NCBI GenBank assembly: GCA_003260075.1
Contig: QLIY01000317.1
Span: 62,001 to 126,000, forward strand
Source: Phallusia mammillata
Lineage: Eukaryota > Chordata > Ascidiacea > Phlebobranchia > Ascidiidae
Length of the DNA: 64,000 nt
Direction of reading: 5' to 3'
Positions 13,001 through 27,554 of the stretch are shown here, piece by piece. Under the pieces are notes generated by a model. It ran no database searches. It was not told where the DNA came from and saw only the letters and a list, made by a program, of their open reading frames with translations. Every line of letters starts with the position of its first letter. Positions within the stretch are counted from its first letter, which is position 1. Both the position numbers and the translations under genes were made by a program.

Positions 13001-15890
13001 ATAGAATTAGATGTACGCGTTTGTACGTGAAAAAACATCAGTGAGAAATTGCAAAACCCTATTATCTGCAAGCTAAGAAACCTATGTTTCGTAGTAGTGC
13101 AATTATCAACCATCAAAAACTTATAAACGAAACTAATAAAACATACACCTTATAATGAAAGTTGACCATATTGGACCTTTCTTAATACACACCATGCAAG
13201 GATATAACAAGTGTTATACATTCACTGTTAAGCAGCAGTGACTTGAATCAACGAGGTCGTGGTGTTTCTATGATTCACAATCAACACCGGAAACTAGAGT
13301 CATGAGCAAATGTTCAAGTGTCCCCCTTAACGCAACTATGACCACTTTGGTAAGTTTACTTTGTATCGACCATCAAAACTGAAAGTCGGAAAAACGAATG
13401 TAACAGGTCTACGATGTGTCTCCTTTGTTTGGTCAAACATTTCATGTGTGCTGCTTGTTTTGCTTCGGAAATTAGCCGAAAATTAATGTAAATTTATAAC
13501 CATTAGATAAAAGGGATTAGGGCAGTTTTTCTGAGTTTAGGTCGCAACAGAAGATCTGGTTCAAAAAACGCAAAGAATTAATAAATAACACAAAGTTATG
13601 TGAAGGAAATGTCTGCCGTGAAATTTTGCCCCCAAAAACAAAAACATCACAACTTACACACATCACAATTTCCTTAGAAATGTTGCAGCATGTAGATTAA
13701 CCGACCAAATGTTTCTATCAGGAACAAAACTGGTTTACATCAAATCACTGCGCCGTCAGCACAAATCACGCCCAAAGCTTAAAAGGCTAAACGAAAGACG
13801 GAGATCGATCAGCCAATCAGATATCCCAGGCACTTAACGTAGGTTTGAGTACGCAGGCACAAGATAAGAATGGTTTATTGCTGCCAGAGTGGACTGTGCA
13901 AAGTGAAGATTCGTGCCATTAGTATACGAAACACTGAACGTGCTAATCTGCGAAGGTCAATTCCGGATTGATTTGGATACACATACCTCAAAACGTGCAA
14001 AGTGCATGGAATTTCTTGTTTTCCACACTTTATTCGCGTTTTTGCGACCTTCGTGCGACTGAGAATGCGTAAACAGGTCTGCAGGGGACAGCTGGTTGAA
14101 AATCAAAATGCAGCAAACAAGTGCATATTACATTTGGACAAAACAAGTGCATATAAAATCTGTTTGATTGGTGTTTGTTCCCCCAAAGCTCCAAATGAAA
14201 AACATTTCATCTAGCTATAAATGTATTTTCCATTTTCTACGCTACCCGGCAAATTAAAACAATACTGAAAAAGGGGGTACAAAAGCAGCATATCCACAAA
14301 AGCTCAACCATTGTACTGCCAAGGACAAAGAAACCGGTTCCTTTTATATATTCTATCAAACACTTGCGGACTTTGGGCTGACACAACTGAAAGAAAAGTC
14401 ACTGTATCGTAGTTAACAAACAGGTAAACAGATTCGCATGTCTCTGGGCGACAAATACAGCGGGGTCCAGCGCAATTGCTTTTAGATAGGCGCGAGCAAA
14501 CAGTCTTCAACTTTGTCATGAGCAAACACCGGAGCGAATCAATCACTGTGGACTAATCCCCATGAAGATTCTGAATCATTTCAACGCCTCAGTTTTCAAG
14601 GCGTGCAAACAAAAATCGACAGCCCCGAAATGTTTTATTAACTGCGTCATTGTTTTAGTATACACAGAAGAAGTTTTGTGGCTTTTAAAATACCATTAAC
14701 GTGACAACTCTCAATTTATTGCCCTTGATCCCCGGGTTAGAAATTTGTTCTCAGCATTGGACGCTTACTTCATTGTTGCTCCTAATGATCATCTTATCAA
14801 AGGTTCCCAATGCTTTGAGTTCCTAACAGTTTACTAGTGATCAAATGAAAACAATTTTGTGTACTAGTTTTTAAATTGCATTGAGTGCATAAAAAATTAT
14901 TTCATTTCTTTGGATCCCACTACGGCACTTGAAATTTAGTCAGATAACGATTAGCTGCCAGACGAATCACGCGCTCAATTAGCTCGCTTTCTTGCTGGAA
15001 TAAACAAGGTTTGGCAAAGTCTCTGCGGAATTCGGGATATCGGGCGTTCTCGAAATACCCAAGGCGCCAAACTGTGATCTTCTACTCTTTTTAATTATTT
15101 CTGTAAGCGGCCAATTTCGTTGTACATCAAATAGCCTTTGTTTGCCCCCATCGAGACAGGATAGTTTGTTCACTTATTAAAAGCTCCACCAAGAGAATAA
15201 GTTCAACATTTGGCTGACTGGAGTCGAGTACAGCTTCAATGGTTGCAGTGTTGACACAAAAGTGAAGTAAAATAGAACTCACAAGCCTTATCTGACTTTG
15301 ACGCCTAAAGCCCGTTTAATGGACGAAATTTGCAAAACAAACAAGTTCCTTATACGGGTGTCTTTGAACATGGTTGCACATAAACCTGCGCGTCTGTAGA
15401 GTAACTCTAGCCTGGTAGGTGCGCAGGCCATGCAGCAACCCGACTCTGTGGCTTTCACCGCTTGTATATTGACAAGCACCTGAGGTTGTAGTCATTTTAC
15501 CTTCGTAAACAAGCAAAACTTAACCTTCTCTGTCCTGCCGTTGCTGCATAAACAAATAGGCAATTACTGAAAATGCTATTTTTCTGACAGTGAAGTATCG
15601 GGCTGAGCTACAATAAACGTTTTTAAACCCGTGTAGACCTCATACAAAAACATGTTGAGGCAAATACAATTTTTAAACAGACCTTCACAAGGCATCACTA
15701 GGAAACTATGGCACGCGTGCTTCTAATAACATTACAAGCCTTGCTGAAAATCCGCGACAGCATCTCCTGTGCACACGCGCTACAAATACGAGGTCACAAG
15801 CCAAGCGAAACAGCACAGCGCCGGTGTTCGCCCTCCGCAAGCGTTTCTTCGGCGGGCAGAAGCTATCAACGAACGCGCCAACGACTTTAC
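10011..15890. other. No gene recognised
   Basis: Nearly 6 kb of AT-rich sequence. The short open frames (for example 12435-12698, 14304-14546) lack splice support or recognisable motifs. Confidence 0.45.
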
Positions 15891-15987
15891 GCTGTTGATT
15901 TTGGAGTTGAGGCGAACCGGCCGCACCGAAATCATATTTTTCTTCGTTACTGTGGTGCTCTGTGTTCATGGCGCGTTTGATGTCCAT
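15891..15987 (-). CDS. Anonymous candidate first exon (minus strand)
   Basis: ATG at 15987 (a second at 15969), then an open, acidic N-terminus (MNTEHHSNEEKYDFGAAGSP) to a donor CAACAGC|GTAAAG. It sits in a GC-richer island (15.7-16.2 kb), where the plus strand is also open for about 85 codons, so the strand is uncertain. No downstream partner found. Confidence 0.2.
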
Positions 15988-18900
15988 GTTATTGCTCCGC
16001 GCCTGGCATACCGTTTGAGATTATAACACGAGCCCAGGCGTTACTACATGAACAACTTTCGGTGTCTGGCTGTCTGTTCCACCTCGTGTTATCACAATTC
16101 CTGAGACGGGGAACAAATGATAACGTCTCCATTTGTTGCAACTTGTAGTGTGGCAAGCGTTGCAATCTTCGTGGGGGGCTGGCGTTAAAATCTAATGATA
16201 AACTCAACAAGTTTTGTACACAGTGATTTGCTAAGACTGCTACGTATTCCATCGAACTGTTGGACACAGGCACCCATAATGCAAATATTTTGGACCCTAA
16301 TTTTAATTTCAAAGTTTGTTTTTGTTAGCATATTTACTAGCATATTTGAAAATTTGGACACAAATATAGCACTTATAACACACTAGATCAAAGTATACAT
16401 ATTGTGTCACATTTTTAGGCCACTTCGTTTGTTTGCCCTGTGTGTCTCCAATCCTTCAGATAATGTGAAAACAGTCTTTGTGAGGGGCCAGTCAGCAGGT
16501 CGGATACATATCAACAACTCTTTACAAGTAAAGTGTGTCGCTGCCGGGAGGAGACGACCAAGCAGCGACTGTTGCACCTTGATCGATCGTAAATAGCCTC
16601 CACACTTCCGCGCTTGTCACAGTTTGCGATAAGGTTACCTTTGTTGTGTAAATGCTATGAAAGTCGACTCTTTGCCGAGTCAACACAACCCCGTTACATG
16701 AAAGCGCACCTTCGCCGAGGCGTATTAATATTTGAATGCCTCGCCAGGATCTAATCGGATTAAGAGCACGGCAGACGGTAAATCATACGGAACAGAAGAG
16801 ATGTGTGTTGTGTATGGGAGATATCGTTGATCTGCCGTCTGTAGCATGTTGTATGTAGTATACAATGGGCAAAGTTTTGCTTCATTCGGTTTGAATTAAA
16901 CTAAAGTTTGATCTTGAAAGTTCAAGTGGCCTGCGGGTTCTCTCCTACGTTGACAATAGAAAGCGATTTCAGAGTGAAAATTGTGCAATTCGCAACCAGT
17001 AATATCCGAAATTTTAATAATGTTGGCCTATGAAGCTTTTTATCCACACAGCTTACTTTGAAACTGTTTTCTAAAATAAAACAAAAACGTCCACAAACGT
17101 ACTCTGGTGTATTGAACACGATGTGTAGGCTATATACCGATCAAGGTATTTTTCCAAACGCTCAGAGGTAGGCGGTGCCGCCTAGGTCGATAATTCCTGA
17201 TCCATAATAATGTACCATGATAAGGACCACCACATACACAACATACAAAACAAATCTTTTTGGAAAACCCGAAGCCGAAGCAAACACCCTAAATAGCAAA
17301 AAGCCCCGATGTAGTTGAGAAGTAAACAAGTTTGTATTTATAGGATCTCACCCAGCGTCGATAGATCCAGCAATATTGGGTAACGTATTGATCTTAAAAT
17401 TACTGGTGTGACAGACACGTAGACGTGAAATGTCGATTATTGACACTTTCTACTTTAATTTGTGGCATATCCGGCGGGGAAAGTTGACGATATTATAGCG
17501 CGATTCGTTACGTTATATTGTTTGCGAATTTCGATTATCTGCCTGAGAAGTTACGCAACGTGAAGCAGGATACGCAAATCGGGTGAATAATTCAAGAACA
17601 CTTACGAGGGGTGGTAACTCCCAAACTCCATCATCATGTTGTGCAATGCACGCACAAGGAACATGAATTAGCATTACTCTCACAGTTCTGAAGCAAAAAC
17701 ATTAAACACAATCCTTTGCAATAACAGGAGTAACACAAATCCACCTTTTAAAACTTGTTGACCTTACCCCAATCCATGCAACCAATAAACACAATACCCA
17801 CACAAAATATCACAGACTAACAGCCAATTCGGTATTCAAGCTCCTATAAAGCTATGAAAAGATATGTCTTTTCATTAGGTTTTCCAGGAAAAAAACGCAT
17901 AACAAAGTTCAAACGCTGAAGAATGAATTGTGGTAGCGAACATCAACAACCACCTTGTAAGGAGTTTTTATCCAAGCAATAACCTTTACTGCTCGCTTTA
18001 CCCAACGCCAATCAAAGTTCGGGCTTTATATAAACTCCTTGGAGAGTAAGCATACCTTTTTACCCCCTAATACTTCTGTTATAACCAGCCTGAAAGGTCT
18101 TAAAACGCATGTTATTGAAAAGAGAGCTTAACGTATGGTAGTCACTAAGCTATACTTTCTGCAAGTTAAAAATTGGTTATTGCATATTCAAACTGTTGTG
18201 TGATCCTTGCCTAACAAAGCATTTTTACGCTAAACAAGTTTCTTAAACCAAGGCGATCTGTTAAGCTTTGAGCTTGAGAGTCGTTAAAAAACAACCATCT
18301 TCATCCTTGAGTAACCACACTACACATCTAGATCATAGAGCTTTTGCAAAATCGACCTTATGATGCGAAACAGGTAAGGCCTGACAAGGCGACCACCCGC
18401 ACCGACTGAAAGTTTTTTGCGCGTATCCCATCTCATTCATGACAACAACAACAAATCACCGTTTTGCCGCAATTTCACTTTAAACACAGATTTTTAAAGT
18501 TCAATTAACTTACGTTGTTTTGAATTTCTCTCAACTCAGCCGCGAAGTAGAGATCAGCGAATAAATTCATCAATTCCGTTATCCTTAATTCTGTACACTA
18601 ATTACCAAGTTCTAAACAGGTTATATATTAATTAATAACTACGAAATAAAACCAAAATGAGCTCTGTACATCCAGTACGGTATTATTTTGTTTGCTTACA
18701 ACCTCACTGTCGTCCCATTTGCAACTATTTAAGTTACTGATGATACTATCATATACCTGGTGTAACAATACTATTTTCAATATTACCCTGTACCGGATCT
18801 TATAGATATCTGATGCGGTGGAAATTCTTTGACTGGCTGACTTTGCAATTCCAGTTTTAAGGAACATCTATACAGGAGACAATTGACAACTAACAACATA

Positions 18901-19666
18901 GTTCAATCGCTTTCAGGAACCGCGAGAGACCACAAAAAGCAAAATGCACCGGTTTCGCATCGTCGAACTTTGCCGCATCCGAACAATTATCTTGCACCGC
19001 AAACATTTCTATAAACTGCATAACTGTTTGACTGTAAGACCAAGCAAACATAGGCTGCAAAGGTTGTAATTGACTTAAAGTGTATATATTGATGGGAACA
19101 TAGAAGGCAAGTGATAAACCAGCGACATCGCGTTTGGATCTTCCGAATTGTTGGATCAAGACGTGATGAAGATAGGCAAGCGTTACATCGTGTATTCGTT
19201 CCGTACGTCATACTGGTCCAATGAACTAAGCGTGACGTTAGGTTTTTCATGCAGTCAAGTTCAGTTTGTGTGCTGTGTCGTGCATTTGAAAGATTGTTTT
19301 AAAGATAAACTAAGCATCAAGATTTTTTCGTTAAAAGTGTGAAGTTACATAAACTTGGTTGACGTGCACGATAAGAAACGGGCTGGCACTACTCAAAATA
19401 AATCATAGTGCCTAATTGTGACGGACCGCAAAACGACACACTGTGTACTACATGTAACTCACTAGAATCAGATAAACGTTGATATTCCAACGCCCTAACG
19501 GTTGGCCTGACACAGCAGCAACTTCGATACCATCTATAGAACCTAGCGCTCTACTAATTTGGACCTTTCAATGTTGCACCATGGTATTTTTTCACAGTCA
19601 ACATTTATAGCACACACAAAATTATAGAATTCCCAACCTAGGGTCGCGTTGTTCACACGTTTTTAG
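15988..19666. other. No gene recognised
   Basis: AT-rich. A short CPVCLQSF string at about 16430 on the plus strand hints at a zinc finger but meets a stop within three codons. Confidence 0.45.
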
Positions 19667-19952
19667 GGGCAACCGCAAAATGGGTGGGCCAATGGAGCGG
19701 AAACATAGCACCTGTGTTGATTCCACACAAACTCCGATAAGGGTGGGAAGAAAAATGACGCTTAGACCAGAACGACAGCTGAACGTTTATAGCCAAAACC
19801 CGTTTCGCGCCATGTTAAAGCATGAACCAGCACCTCAAAGCACCCAAGAGTATTTAATTGCCCCGGTGCTTGGAAGTAAAGGTCTAACCCCACCAGCAAT
19901 TATCGAGCTCCGATCGGCTCCGTTAATTTATCACCTCGCTAGGGTTAGGTAA
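19667..19952 (+). CDS. Anonymous candidate exon (plus strand)
   Basis: Acceptor cacacgtttttag at 19666, then 95 codons open to TAA (or splice at AGG|GTTAGG near 19944). It contains MERKHSTCVDSTQTPIRVGR, then MLKHEPAPQSTQEYLIAPVL. The codon mix and GC content look coding, and the reverse strand is full of stops. No domain recognised. An unspliced ORF from the ATG at 19680 is the alternative. Confidence 0.35.
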
Positions 19953-22402
19953 CGTCGCGCCGCTATGCTTTGCTCGGATTAGTTCTGGAAACAACGAAAT
20001 TCTCACCGTTAACTTGAGGTATGGAGGGTATGAGGGCAAGTGATCGTGTTCAATGGCTGTAGTGTTCCACTAATTACCTTTGGCAAGAAATTCACAAAAT
20101 TCAACACCGATTATTGACAAAACATGTAAAAAGGGTTTACCTTTACAGTTTTACCGGCATGCAGGAGCTTTACTTTAACTAACAGAAATAATTATTTAAA
20201 TGGTGGATATTATAAGATAAGCATGCCTATAGGCATCAGTTGACTTAATATCACACCACATGGTAGTTTGCGGACTGTCAAAAAGGTATAGATTATTTTT
20301 AAATTACACGACCCAAATTAATCAAATTATCAACATGTAAAGGCCGTAATTTAGATATTCATAGCTGTTTTGCTATATTATCGGATCCAACAGGCAGAAA
20401 AGACCAGGTGTATTAACAAATTTTGTACTTTTTATCGTTTTGACACTGGTATTAAGAAGTAAACCACTATGGCATGGGACTAGACTGTTATTGACAAGGT
20501 ATAATTGGCTTAACAGAAGGTTTGCGGAACCCCTACGACGCGAAATAGGATCCTTGTTATCAGATTTAGCGTGAAATGCGATATAAGAATGAGAAAGGGT
20601 TGGGCGAAGTGTTTTCAGATGGTGGCATTTGTACAACCAAACATATATACATATTTTATAGCAAACGGACTCATAACAGTAACTACTTACTATATGTAAA
20701 GATGAAAAGTGCTATAACATAAGTCGTGTACGTTCTACTAATGTTAAGTGAAAAACGTTTAATGCTAATATGGAGCTTGTGTGGCTTATATGTTTGATGA
20801 CTTACGCCAAAAGCCTTTTGAAAGTTTTAGTGAGAAAAGGTATATCGATTTCTGTTAAACCGCCTTGGAGCGGGATCAACAACAAAACATTTTATCTCGG
20901 TAAACAACACGCAGATGTGCGAAAAGACACATAGCAGACAAGTGACCCCTAAACGGACTGACGTTAAGTAAAAGCTTCTTCCACCTAAGATTTGCTCTTA
21001 TCAGCCAAAATGACGCTTTTACATTGTTCAGAACGTACTTCCATCGTGGCAGAAACATATTGTCCATGTTTGGACCTAAGATAGTGATACAATAAGCTTT
21101 TTTTCATGTAAATTACCAGCTTGAAATGTCGCGAATGTCGACCTTTGGTTTCGCAACCTATAGATAGATGACATAATAGGAAAATTCTGAATGACATTTA
21201 TAAACTCGCAAAACAGTTTTAAAGCGAGAAAAAAACAAAGCTAATCTTGCAAGTTGCAACGCAAATTGTAGGCCAGCTGGAGCTTCAAATAAAGGACGAC
21301 AATATAAGATAAAAGTTCGCAATTTTTTGTGGCTTTATTGCGTTTATCGTTTAAAGGCGACATGTTCTTTCTTAAAGCAAACAAGCATTACATAAATATT
21401 CATAAAATCCAGTCCATACCGTTCACAGCCTGTTATTGGCATATTTTCGAGGACAGCCTTGCGTCTCGCCTTCATTAATATTTCACAGTCGCGCGAAAGC
21501 AATAAATCAATTCCATGACGTTGTCCTCACGCCTGGCCAAAATCTAACTCGGCGCCGTAAATACGCGACCGCAACATTGGCCGGTAATCGTTTAATCGTT
21601 TCAATATGTTTATTATATAGTTGATTAGGCGGTCGACGGCCGAAAAACAACTACACACTAATGCGAATTCTGAGATCCACAACACGACCAAGCCTTTGCT
21701 GTGTGATCATTGCCGACGCGACAAGCGCACCAGCGAGTCTTAATCCTACACAACGTTGGAATAGGCGCTCGGCATTCATAATCCCACCAAATACAAGCAA
21801 ACAGTAGATGGTCCGCAAATGTATAGCAACAGTTACGAAGTTCGAGGACAACGGAAATCGACTATTTGGACAGCGCGCAATGATTTTAATGCGATTACTC
21901 CCGCTCTCGTAATTAAACTTTCCTGCGACGGCCCTGGAGGCCTTCCAGACCGCACAGGTGCATAGCGCCAAACACCGCAAGGATTTGTATGAATTTACTG
22001 CTAAGTGAAAGAAAATGCTAGCAAATAGTTCGATTACTGCCACCGTCGTAGCCAAGCTGTGACTTGTTTACCACCAGACTGGGATTAGACACGTGCACAA
22101 GTTTTGCCTTTTCGCCGAAATGTGACACCGGCGCTGTCACTACAGGTAAATTGTGGTCCTCTTCCTCTAACATTAAAGCACCCACTTCAAACGATTTTAT
22201 CTCTATGTGTACAAATAATAAAACATTGTAAAATATACAACGGTGTTCATAAATGTGCCAAGCAAGGCTACAAAAATCTGTTAAACGACATGTTCATTAA
22301 GACCACAGTCTACGATTCTAACACATCCTGAAATACACAAGCAATCAATCTGCACTACTAAATCTGGTAGATACAACGACTTTATATTTAATTGAATAGT
22401 TT
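19953..22402. other. No gene recognised; GC-richer island at 21.4-22.1 kb
   Basis: 21651-22055 is open for 134 codons on the minus strand, but the translation looks like a non-coding frame. The island could be regulatory or an unrecognised exon. Confidence 0.4.
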
Positions 22403-22706
22403 GAACAGACTGACAATAGCAAATCACTGAATCCACTTTGCATACAGTCACTTGCCTAAGGGTCTGAATAAGGTGAGATGATAATCGGGTAGACATAAAT
22501 GGGTAGGACAAACTCATAAATAATGAACAGAAACGGATTAACGGACACAAGTGGGGGGGGGGGAACAGACTGACAATAGCAAATCACTGAATCCACTTTG
22601 CATACAGTCACTTGCCTAAGGGTCTGAATAAGGTGAGATGATAATCGGGTAGACATAAAGGACAAACTCATAAATAATGAACAGAAACGGATTAACGGAC
22701 ACAAGT
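22403..22706. repeat. Near-identical 150/144-bp direct duplication separated by 11 G
   Basis: 22403-22552 recurs at 22563-22706 with a 6-base deletion. The two copies flank a G-run (22553-22563). Confidence 0.9.
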
Positions 22707-23474
22707 CGGGAACAATTTCCAGCTAATGCGTATGGAAGCAGAAACCGTCTTGGCATGGCAAATGATTTGTTGAAAGCTTAAAGATTAGATGGCACTAGTT
22801 TGTGATTTAATTTCGTTTGAGGGTTTATCAATCAACAAAAAAAAGCAAATTAAAAATTTAGCAGAAATGTAAACTTGTTAAATAGCTTGGTTGGTTATGC
22901 AATTGAATTGAGTGTGGATTGCGGAACGAAACAACAGACGGACCTATTTTATAGCTGACGTCAAGCAACCAAATATTATAACATCACGATGTCTAACATT
23001 TTACATTAGATGATTCGATATCAAAACATGACACCATAAACGGTAACGCAAACATAGTCGGAACAACTTGTTGGCCCCTTAGGACGAATTTAGCCAGGAA
23101 AGTCATCCGTACAGGGGCTGAATACATACAAGTGTGTTTATTTTATGGCATCACCACCACTCAAGACAGGTCACGTCACCGAATGGACGTTGAGAGGCGC
23201 GTTAGGGATAAGGGAAGAAGCGCAATTACGCGGTGCTCGAAGGGAGATGAAACGTTAGCAGGGCAGACAACTTGCCACTCAAGTCGCGTTAAAGCTGTCC
23301 TTAAATTCTGTCTGCACCCTCGCAAATGAAATTCTGTGACGGCGACAGCAAATAGAGAGTATTTTTAATGTTATCTTTAAAGATGGTAAAATATATGGTT
23401 TTAACTTAAAAGCACAAGAAGATATAAAGTAATAAAACTTGTCGTGGTATATAACATGCCGTATACATATGACA

Positions 23475-23621
23475 AAATTAACGTCGAATTGCATCAACTA
23501 TCCCGCCCTATAGAGATAAAAAGTAAACAAACTTGACAGGGGGGGGGGTTAAAAAAATTAACGTCGAATCGCATCAACTATCCCGCCCTATAGAGATAAA
23601 AAGTAAACAAACTTGACAGGG
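23475..23621. repeat. 66-bp direct duplication separated by a G run
   Basis: 23475-23540 (from AATTAACGTCGAATT to GACAGG) recurs at 23555-23621 with a T/C change. Ten G (23539-23548) and a short AT filler lie between. Confidence 0.9.
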
Positions 23622-26600
23622 TTTATAGAACCATTCATATTACCCTGTTTTATAACTTGAACGAAGATTTCTATTTCTTTCTTCTATCCCAGCATCCTTA
23701 CAAGTGTTTGTTTTTTTCGATCCAAACGCATGAGGAAGTTAGGGTATGGATCTGCGCCTTTAGCCATAACCCATAACATGTTTAGGCGCCGCGCACCCAT
23801 GGGGACAAAAGAAAAGGGGATCAGAAAACATGCACGGGGCCCTGAACAAATATGAAGAAGTCGGAGGCTGCTATCCATGCTTCGGCAGACACATTCATCT
23901 TGCCAAGCGAAACAATTATCGGGGCTTGGCAAACACGCTAACCGCCTGATTTACAAATCGTAAACAAGTTTAATGCGCAGTTTCAACGCTCCATTGCGCT
24001 GACAAACCTTCGCTACAAGGCGAATGCTGGGCAAGTGAAAGTTGACACTGGCAGTAAATATTTAAAACTCTCCCGTGGCCAAGAAAATCCGCCTTGGCCT
24101 TCAGAGAATGAATGTCCAAAAATCGATAAAAAAGATAAAAGAAACGACCAGGTTAAATCAAAACGGTTAACACCGGTAAAGAACTTATTTTTCTGCCTGT
24201 CATAAACAATGCAATAGTGCAAAAACGTAGTTGCAAACACCAATAAAATGTTAATGCTTACCATTATCAGCGCTCGTTCACAGACTTCACAATAACACAT
24301 TCATCGTTTGACCTTGTCTCGGAGTTTATACTCGTTTGTAGAAATCTCCTTGAATATCCCCTGCAGTAAACTGTTGTCAGTTATATCCCAAGCAGTTACG
24401 CTAAATTGACGATTGGTTTTCGCGCTGTAACTCCATCTTTCGCCGTTACGCATGAACTTTGCGTGGAAGTGCACACCTAAGTCCGAAGATCCACTGCATG
24501 TCAATCAAACCATTCATACAGAGACCTTGAGCATGATAAAACCATATAATGGTGCCAAAACAGAGTCACCGGGTAGTGAAGTTTGAATAACGGGTTTGAT
24601 TCTACCCGACTGTACACTGGGTTTCATTTGTGTCGCAATATAGCTTTAGTAAACCTAACTTTCGGAACAATTGCGGAGCTATGACGCAGGATGTCCGAGT
24701 TTCAGTCGGGTTTCAGGCTTGTACTTTCAGGCTCGGCAAAGTGGACACCAATTTGAGTTATGTCTACAACTCTGTGACATACCAACTTTGTATGACTATA
24801 AAAGGAACAGCGCTTTGTAGAATTATCATACTCATGCTGGGGTCTACAAACAAAACAAAAAGGTCTACAAAAAAGTCTAAAAGTTTTTTAAACATTATGA
24901 TAAGTCACAATTTTGTCTTGTTTGCTGCTTAACGCCACTTTGTGTACCCATATACGGCATAGTAAACCATAAACTGCACAGAAACTGTGGTTGAAGATCA
25001 TGTGGCACGATAATACACCAGCGGCTTTGACCTTGCAAGGCACCTGCAAATCCCAAACAACCGGCAATAAGCCAGCAAATTTGATTCCATAATGAAATTA
25101 CATGAAGTTGCGGAAAGCCTCCTCAAGGCAACGAAAAGAAAATGCGCAGGTCAATGAAGGGTTAATATGGGTGTTTGCGTTGAAAGAATGCATGCTTCAG
25201 GTTCATAATAACAACTCAAGTGGAAAAACGGCTTACCGTGTGCTTGATGGAGAAAATCAATGCACCAAATTCCCACACATAGTTTTGTGAGCAAGCCTGT
25301 GAATGTCAATTTGTAGCATCAGGTAAACTATCTTAAATTGGGGTAACATTCAACGGCCAACGACGATCAATGTGTAGAGAATTTATGTTATTGGATTTGT
25401 AAGGATTGGAATTCCTATAGTATTTTTTTCACTATGGAGCGTTGCCCTTTCCCACAAATTCGTCTTTGAAGCGTAAAGCCTTTCACAGCACATTCCTTAT
25501 GGCACTTTGAAGCCTTGAAATAAGCTTAATTACTCGCCTGGGCGGCGGTGCCTTGGGATCTGGTTGCGCCACAAGCGAGCTAAAAAACGCCGCGTGCCCT
25601 TAACAATAAGACGTGAAGTGTGCTTATTTCTGCTTCAAACCATTCGGTGTGGGTACAAGGGCTAATCCCAGAAACCCCATCACCGGCACGCTATGCCAAA
25701 GGTCTTGGCCGTGAGATTCGCTGTGGAGGTTGTTCCGTCTTACTTTGCCCCTCCACCAGCTCCGTCATTGACCTGGGCCGAGCTAAGAACTCGATGACAC
25801 TTGACCGCTCGTCGAAACAGTAAGATGAGACTTACAGGAATGTCCGCCTCATTGCACGGTGCTTTCTACGCGGATTAACCGTTTGCGCGGTTCGGCCACT
25901 AGACAGCTATCTATTGCATAACGCCAGTCAAGTTTTAAACGCCCTGACTTCTGTAAGGCACGATACTAATGCCCTTTGAGTGTTGCAAACATTTATCTTG
26001 ATGTTTTCGGAAAACATATCCACCAACATCTTTTGCAAATCTTACAATCCAAACATTTGTTTCTCTGTAAAACATTATTACCCATTACCTGCGGAAAGGA
26101 TTGCAGTTCTTTCATTTCGGCCAACCATGGAACAGACAGCAAGAACAGCTGGACCAGCTTTTTCAAGTCACCAGTTAACCTATCAAGAATTAGTGGCAAC
26201 CCTTATCAACATGTGTGAGATTTACTGAACTGGCTTGCTTCAGTATCAGCAACAAAGCAAAGCGTTGCCGCGTCAGAATTGATTAGATTGCGCCACAGGT
26301 GGATTCTGGCGGCAAAATATTTGAAGTGTGGTCCCTGCAGCAAATCGGTTGAATAATGTTAACTAATGGGGATACTGTATTTTATTTTCATTTTGGTTTT
26401 CACGGGGGTCAAACCCAGGACGCTCTAGGCGTCTAGGGAATGAATCCCGATCAATGTTTTTTTGCATCTGTATGTGGACCAGACGCGCCGGAACGTTTCG
26501 GCCAAGTTCCTAATTGATGACCTGTTTTGAGGAAATTTAAAATCTGACGCCATTACACAATGTACTTGCGCCACCAAACGACACCCCTGAGCCAAGCACG

Positions 26601-27554
26601 GATAAAAACCCAACACTCAATTTTTTTCGGTTACAAACTATTTCAACAATACTGTCAAGAGAATAAAGTGATGTCAAACAAAAACTAAGATGTGTTTTCG
26701 TCAGTAACTTAAACTCACATCCTGGTTGGAAATCACCAAAACCGATCGGATGGCGCGCGACGTGCTGAATTCTTTTATTGCTTGTAAACGTTATCCGAGT
26801 GTAAAGCAAAACACGAACGTCTCCTCCCACGAACATAAAGGCGATGGGAAATTTATCTTGTAACTTCTATTGACAACATGTTGTGATAGCAGCCGCACGG
26901 GCACCATTATGAAATGAATAGCGACTGCACGGCAAAATAGTGTCAAGTTACCGATCAACTAAACCCGTCTGCCAGATGTGTAGTACGTGATGAGTAACCA
27001 AACGCACTTCGCAAAGAAATGATAAAAGATACCTGTGTTACATTTTTTACTGCCGTTTATTAACATAACATTGCTGTTCCATAAACAACTATTGCTCCTC
27101 CAGCAGCTTTATTGTAAATTATCGACGTTTTGACGTCCCATAGTTTTATCGTTATTCTCTGTTACGACGCTATAGCGAATTTATCGGAACGACGATACCA
27201 CACGTGGTAAATAAGCTCGTAGTTATTAAAATGGTTTGGATTTCCGGCTGGTATATCTGCTCTGCTTGTCTTTTATGGTTTTTACTCTTTAATTGTTCCC
27301 GATTGTAGGACAATAAAAAGCTGTTACACCTTTACTTAGACAAACCTATTCATGGCCGTTCAAGGTGCATTTTGTATGATTCAGTATTTTTGGCACTTCA
27401 TGAGAGCACTGAAAAACTAATCTTTTTCCACTTAACCTAGAAATCCCGTCTGGTATGCCTTTGTCCAGGTGTAGTTTCACATAGGCTGTTTCTTTGATCA
27501 TTTACCACGCCTAAAATCACTCCAGTGCTGATGTAAACAAATATAACACCGAAG
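23622..27554. other. No gene recognised
   Basis: Several short frames only. 25976-26228 is open in two plus-strand frames and on the minus strand at once, which argues for base composition rather than coding. Confidence 0.4.

Noticed and set aside
15706..16026. Two plus-strand open frames of 85-90 codons
   Set aside because: They overlap a minus-strand frame in a GC-rich island; no splice or domain support on the plus strand.
16402..16460. C2H2 zinc-finger exon (FVCPVCLQSFR)
   Set aside because: A stop follows within three codons and no histidines are present.
21651..22055. 134-codon minus-strand frame
   Set aside because: No domain, odd Cys/Arg-rich composition and no start context; more likely a chance frame in GC-richer DNA.
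25976..26228. Small gene at 26 kb
   Set aside because: Three frames on two strands are open together, which points to composition rather than selection.
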